From contig JAPZTW010000003.1 in NCBI GenBank assembly GCA_027533105.1, forward strand, positions 182,183 through 246,182: 64,000 bases of DNA, written 5' to 3'. This DNA is from Sphingomonadaceae bacterium (GTDB lineage Bacteria; Pseudomonadota; Alphaproteobacteria; Sphingomonadales; Sphingomonadaceae). How positions within the stretch are numbered: the first letter of the stretch is position 1; each line of letters begins with the position of its first letter. The position numbers were made by a program, and so were the translations under genes. Shown in pieces: positions 61,045 through 64,000 of the stretch. The notes below the pieces were generated by a model that saw only the letters and a program-made list of their open reading frames with translations, was not told where the DNA came from and did not search any database.

Positions 61045-62316
61045 ATGGAACGCAAACTGGGATTCTGGGCGCTGCTCGCGCTGGTCATTGGCAACATGGT
61101 GGGATCGGGCATCTATGTCCTGCCTGCCCAACTCGCCCCGCTCGGCTGGAACCAGTTTGCTGGCTGGGGCATCACCATCATCGGCGCGCTTGCGCTTGCG
61201 CAGGTCTTCGCCGCGCTGGGCCGCAAGCTGCCACTCGCCGGGGGGCCTTACGCCTATGCCACCGCCGCCTTCGGACCACTGGCCGGCTTCACCACGGCCT
61301 GGGCCTATTGGGTGATGAGCTGGGTGGGCAATGCGGCAGTCGCGGTGGCCGTGGTCAGCGCCCTTGCGCTGATCTGGCCGGTGCTGGGCGAAACGCAGGG
61401 CCTGCCTGCCTTGCTCGCCGTGGCCTGCGTTTGGATCGTCACCCTGATCAATATCCGCGGGGTGCGCGAGGCGGGGCGGCTGCAGGAAGTGACCGTGGTG
61501 CTGAAACTGCTGCCGCTGGTCGGTCTGATTGGTATCGCGATCTACCTGTTCGCGACCGGCGCGCCGCGCGCACCCGATCCCGGCGTGCCCTTCACGGCCG
61601 ACAACATTGCCCTGGCCGCGGGGCTGACCTTCTGGGGCTTCCTGGGGCTGGAGGCGGCCACCGTTCCGGCTGACAAGGTTGAGAATCCGGGCCGCAACAT
61701 CGCCCGGGCAACGATGTTGGGCGTGGCGCTGACGGGCCTGATCTACTTCGGCATTTCCGCCGCGTTTGCGCTATATATGCCCATCGATGAAGCGGCCGCC
61801 AGCCCGGCTCCGATTGCCAGTTATCTGGGACGTTACCTGGGCGGCGACGTGGCGATCGCTGTCGCGCTGTTTGCAGCGATCAGCGCGTTCGGGACGCTCA
61901 ACGGCTGGGTCCTGGTCCAGGCTGAAATGCCCTGGGCCATGGCCAAGGGCGGCGTCTTCCCGGCCTGGTTCGCGCAGGAGGGCAGGCACGGCACGCCGGT
62001 CCGCTCGCACCTGGTCTCCAGCGGGCTGCTGAGCGGGATCACCCTGCTCAACTACCAGAAGGGCATGACCGACCTGTTCGGCTTCATCGCCTCGGTCAGC
62101 CTGGCGGCGGGGCTGGTCGCCTACCTGATGGCTGCGCTGGCCGCGCTGAAGCTGGCGCGCGGCCAGGCGCTGACCGTGCTGGCCGCACTGGTGGCCGTGG
62201 CCTTCTTCTTCTGGGCCGAATACGGGCTTGGCACCGAAGCGATGCTGTATGCTGCGCTGCTGATCGGTGCCGGCCTGCCGGTCTACCTTTCGGTCAGGAC
62301 CGCAGCAGCTTCCTGA
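61045..62316 (+). CDS. APC-superfamily amino acid permease
   Basis: A 423-residue transporter with twelve predicted helices. The N-terminus WALLALVIGNMVGSGIYVLPAQLAPLGWN has the substrate-backbone motif GSGIY of helix 1, and GLTFWGFLGLEAATVPADKVENPGRNIARAT is the helix 6 region with the conserved Glu before the amphipathic loop. This is the YjeH/AdiC/PotE-like branch that exchanges or imports basic or neutral amino acids; substrate not determined. SD AAGGGGG before ATG 61045. The end overlaps the convergent flavoprotein by 23 bases. Confidence 0.9.
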   Translation: MERKLGFWALLALVIGNMVGSGIYVLPAQLAPLGWNQFAGWGITIIGALALAQVFAALGRKLPLAGGPYAYATAAFGPLAGFTTAWAYWVMSWVGNAAVAVAVVSALALIWPVLGETQGLPALLAVACVWIVTLINIRGVREAGRLQEVTVVLKLLPLVGLIGIAIYLFATGAPRAPDPGVPFTADNIALAAGLTFWGFLGLEAATVPADKVENPGRNIARATMLGVALTGLIYFGISAAFALYMPIDEAAASPAPIASYLGRYLGGDVAIAVALFAAISAFGTLNGWVLVQAEMPWAMAKGGVFPAWFAQEGRHGTPVRSHLVSSGLLSGITLLNYQKGMTDLFGFIASVSLAAGLVAYLMAALAALKLARGQALTVLAALVAVAFFFWAEYGLGTEAMLYAALLIGAGLPVYLSVRTAAAS

Positions 62317-63892
62317 TCAGCGGGCGGTCGGCCAGGATCGCATGGGCCGCGTTGTGGCCCGGCGCGCCGGTCACGCCGCCGCCGGGATGGGTGCCCGCGC
62401 CGCACATGTAGAGCCCCTTGATGGGCCCGCGATAGTCGCCATGGCCCAGCACCGGGCGCGCCGCCCACAGCTGGTCGATCCCCATCGTGCCATGCATGAT
62501 GTCCCCGCCGATCAGCCCGAACTTGCGCTCGAGGTCCCAGGGGGAGTGGATCTGGGTGGCGATCACGCTCTTCCTGAAATTGGGCGCATGATCGGTGACC
62601 GTGTCGATGATCAGGTCGGCCACCTGCTCGCGGTTGGCATCCCAGTCGACCGCCGGATCGAACTGCTGGCAGAACAGCGAGGCGACGTGGCAGCCCGGCG
62701 GCGCCAGGCTGTCGTCCACGGTCGAGGGGATCTTGATCTCGACGATCGGCTTCTTCGACCAGCCATGTTGCTGGGCATCGATGAAGGCCTGGTCCATGTA
62801 GTCCATGCCCGGCGCAATGATGATCCCGGCGGTGTGGTGTTCGGCCTGGTCCTTGCCCGGCAGGACCGAGAAATCGGGCAGTTCCGACAGGGCGACGTTC
62901 ATGCGGAAGGTGCCCGAACAGGTCTTGTAGCCCTTGATCCGGCGGTTGAAATCCTCATCGAGATCGCTGGAATCGACCAGCTGACGATAGAGCAGCGCGG
63001 GGCCGGCGTTGGAGGCGACGATCGGTGCAATCAGCTCCTCGCCGCTTTCCAGCTTCACGCCCTGGACCTTGCCGTTGTTGACCAGCACCTTGGCGACCGG
63101 CGCCTCAAGGCTGATCTCGACACCCTGGTCCTCGCAGGCGCGGGCCATGGCCTGGGTGATCGCCCCCATCCCGCCAACCGCATGACCCCAGGCGCCCAGC
63201 TTGCCGTTCACCTCGCCGAAGACGTGGTGCAGCAGGACATAGGCCGAACCTGGCGTCGAGACCCCGGCATAGTTGCCGACCACCGCATCGAAGGCGAAGG
63301 CCGACTGGACATGGTCATGCTCGAACCAGCCATCGAGGAACTGGCGGGCCGACTTGGTGAAGATGTCGAGCAGGTCGCGCTGGGTGGAGAGGTCAAGGTT
63401 GGCCATCGGCCAGCCCTGCTTCGCCGCCGCGACCAGCGAGGACAGACCCCCACCGACATTGGGCGGAATCTGCAAGCTGAGGTCGCGCAGCACGTTGGCG
63501 ACCTTTTCCAGCGCCGCGTCGTACTTCGGGTAAGCCTCGGCATCCTTTTTCGAGAAGCGCGCGAACTCCGCCTCGGTCCGGCCGGGGCCGCCGCCCAGCT
63601 TCACGTAATCGTTCTCGAACGGGAAGAAGTTGCTGATCGTGCGTTCGATCACGCGGTAGCCATAGTCATGCAGGCGCATGTCCTGGATCACCTTGGGGCG
63701 CAGCAGGCTGACCGTGTAGCTGGCGGTCGAATTGCGGAAGCCGGGATGGAACTCCTCGGTCACCGCCGCCCCGCCCACCACATGGCGCCGTTCCAGCACC
63801 CGTACGCGCATCCCGGCGCGGGCCAGGTAGAAGGCGCAGGTCAGGCCATTGTGCCCCCCGCCGATGATCAGTGCGTCGTACGTTTTCGTCAT
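62294..63892 (-). CDS. FAD-dependent oxidoreductase, phytoene desaturase-like
   Basis: A 532-residue flavoprotein of the CrtI/PYROXD2-type family. The N-terminal dinucleotide-binding motif is DALIIGGGHNGLTCAFYLARAGMRVRVLERR, followed by VGGAAVTEEFHPGF. The middle has GYAITQAM-type GGMGAITQAMARACEDQGVEI and the C-terminal FAD contact GLYMCGAGTHPGGGVTGAPGHNAAHAIL. Carotenoid genes are absent nearby and the family includes many non-carotenoid members, so I leave the substrate open. The ATG at 63892 begins the family N-terminus; reading further upstream enters homopolymer junk. Confidence 0.92.
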   Translation of the reverse strand: MTKTYDALIIGGGHNGLTCAFYLARAGMRVRVLERRHVVGGAAVTEEFHPGFRNSTASYTVSLLRPKVIQDMRLHDYGYRVIERTISNFFPFENDYVKLGGGPGRTEAEFARFSKKDAEAYPKYDAALEKVANVLRDLSLQIPPNVGGGLSSLVAAAKQGWPMANLDLSTQRDLLDIFTKSARQFLDGWFEHDHVQSAFAFDAVVGNYAGVSTPGSAYVLLHHVFGEVNGKLGAWGHAVGGMGAITQAMARACEDQGVEISLEAPVAKVLVNNGKVQGVKLESGEELIAPIVASNAGPALLYRQLVDSSDLDEDFNRRIKGYKTCSGTFRMNVALSELPDFSVLPGKDQAEHHTAGIIIAPGMDYMDQAFIDAQQHGWSKKPIVEIKIPSTVDDSLAPPGCHVASLFCQQFDPAVDWDANREQVADLIIDTVTDHAPNFRKSVIATQIHSPWDLERKFGLIGGDIMHGTMGIDQLWAARPVLGHGDYRGPIKGLYMCGAGTHPGGGVTGAPGHNAAHAILADRPLIRKLLRS

Positions 63893-63908
63893 ACCAAGGT
63901 CCGTTCGT

Positions 63909-64000
63909 GGGGGGGGGGGTGGGGACCCCCCCCCCCCCCCGGGTCCCCAACACCCGACCCCCACCGGGGGGGGGGGGGGTTGGTATAGGGGGGGGGGCCC
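63909..64000. other. Homopolymer-rich contig end, probably assembly artefact
   Basis: From about 63909 to the end the sequence is almost only runs of G and C, including foldback pieces (TGGGGACCC against GGGTCCCCA). No gene, promoter or natural repeat looks like this; it is best treated as sequencing or assembly noise. Confidence 0.85.

Noticed and set aside
63893..63964. N-terminal extension of the terminal flavoprotein rich in Gly and Pro
   Set aside because: It is translated homopolymer sequence from the contig end.

Overview
The window looks like a stretch of GC-rich alphaproteobacterial chromosome, most likely from the order Sphingomonadales. The basis is the gene content: a TonB-dependent receptor next to a TPR-sulfotransferase, CC_3452, UPF0262, DUF1674 and DUF3667 family proteins, an rpmH-rnpA-yidD-yidC-yihA cluster and an mutM/rpsT/dnaA block facing ubiE-ubiB. 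Species cannot be fixed from the sequence alone. I find 68 protein genes and one tRNA. There is no insertion sequence, prophage, CRISPR array or rRNA. The right end (63909-64000) is homopolymer junk typical of a contig edge, and the left end cuts zwf.

Layout. 1-8.6 kb: partial zwf; an operon methyltransferase-aguB-folK-tRNA-Lys; msrA; a secreted Ntn acylase; rsmB; a DUF1674 protein; a membrane protein. 8.7-16.2 kb: ftsH, DUF3667, a Rap1a-like secreted protein, rpoZ, an OafA-type acyltransferase, dnaB. 16.3-21.4 kb: UPF0262, a degenerate GH25 protein, cdd, VOC, an M14 carboxypeptidase coupled to a lipoprotein, galE, rpmJ. 21.5-24.8 kb: HAD hydrolase, CC_3452 protein, HxlR regulator, YifB/ComM ATPase. 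25-29 kb: a ClpP-like secreted protein, then rpmH-rnpA-yidD-yidC-yihA (ribosome, RNase P and membrane insertion). 29-37.9 kb: DUF3999/DUF2339 pair, trhO-VOC, GST-S1/P1 nuclease, cupin, dapE. 38-45.3 kb: dicarboxylate-type symporter, nth, a HEAGH protein, dapB, a secreted protein divergent from a membrane LytTR regulator, sirtuin, membrane protein, MoeB-like E1. 45.4-49.3 kb: acyl-CoA ligase-SDR, and two small membrane proteins divergent from a TetR regulator. 49.3-56.7 kb: dnaA, rpsT, mutM, ubiE, ubiB, two unknowns, an LMW phosphatase and a YbaK deacylase. 56.8-63.9 kb: TonB receptor, TPR-sulfotransferase, APC permease and a phytoene-desaturase-like flavoprotein.

Most of this is housekeeping: replication initiation and helicase loading (dnaA, dnaB), translation (rpmH, rpmJ, rpsT, rnpA, rsmB, trhO, tRNA-Lys), envelope biogenesis (yidC, yidD, ftsH), ubiquinone (ubiE, ubiB), lysine/diaminopimelate (dapB, dapE) and DNA repair (mutM, nth). 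I see no clear undescribed multi-gene defence or secretion system. The most interesting signals are regulatory. Three local regulators (TetR, HxlR, LytTR) each sit beside a candidate operator readable in the sequence. Three ribosomal-protein genes share nearly the same promoter. One intrinsic terminator on the + strand has no + strand gene in front of it, so it may end a small RNA. A family of GTCATCCC/GGGATGAC palindromic repeats occurs three times, and half of the convergent gene pairs share exactly four bases of stop codon.
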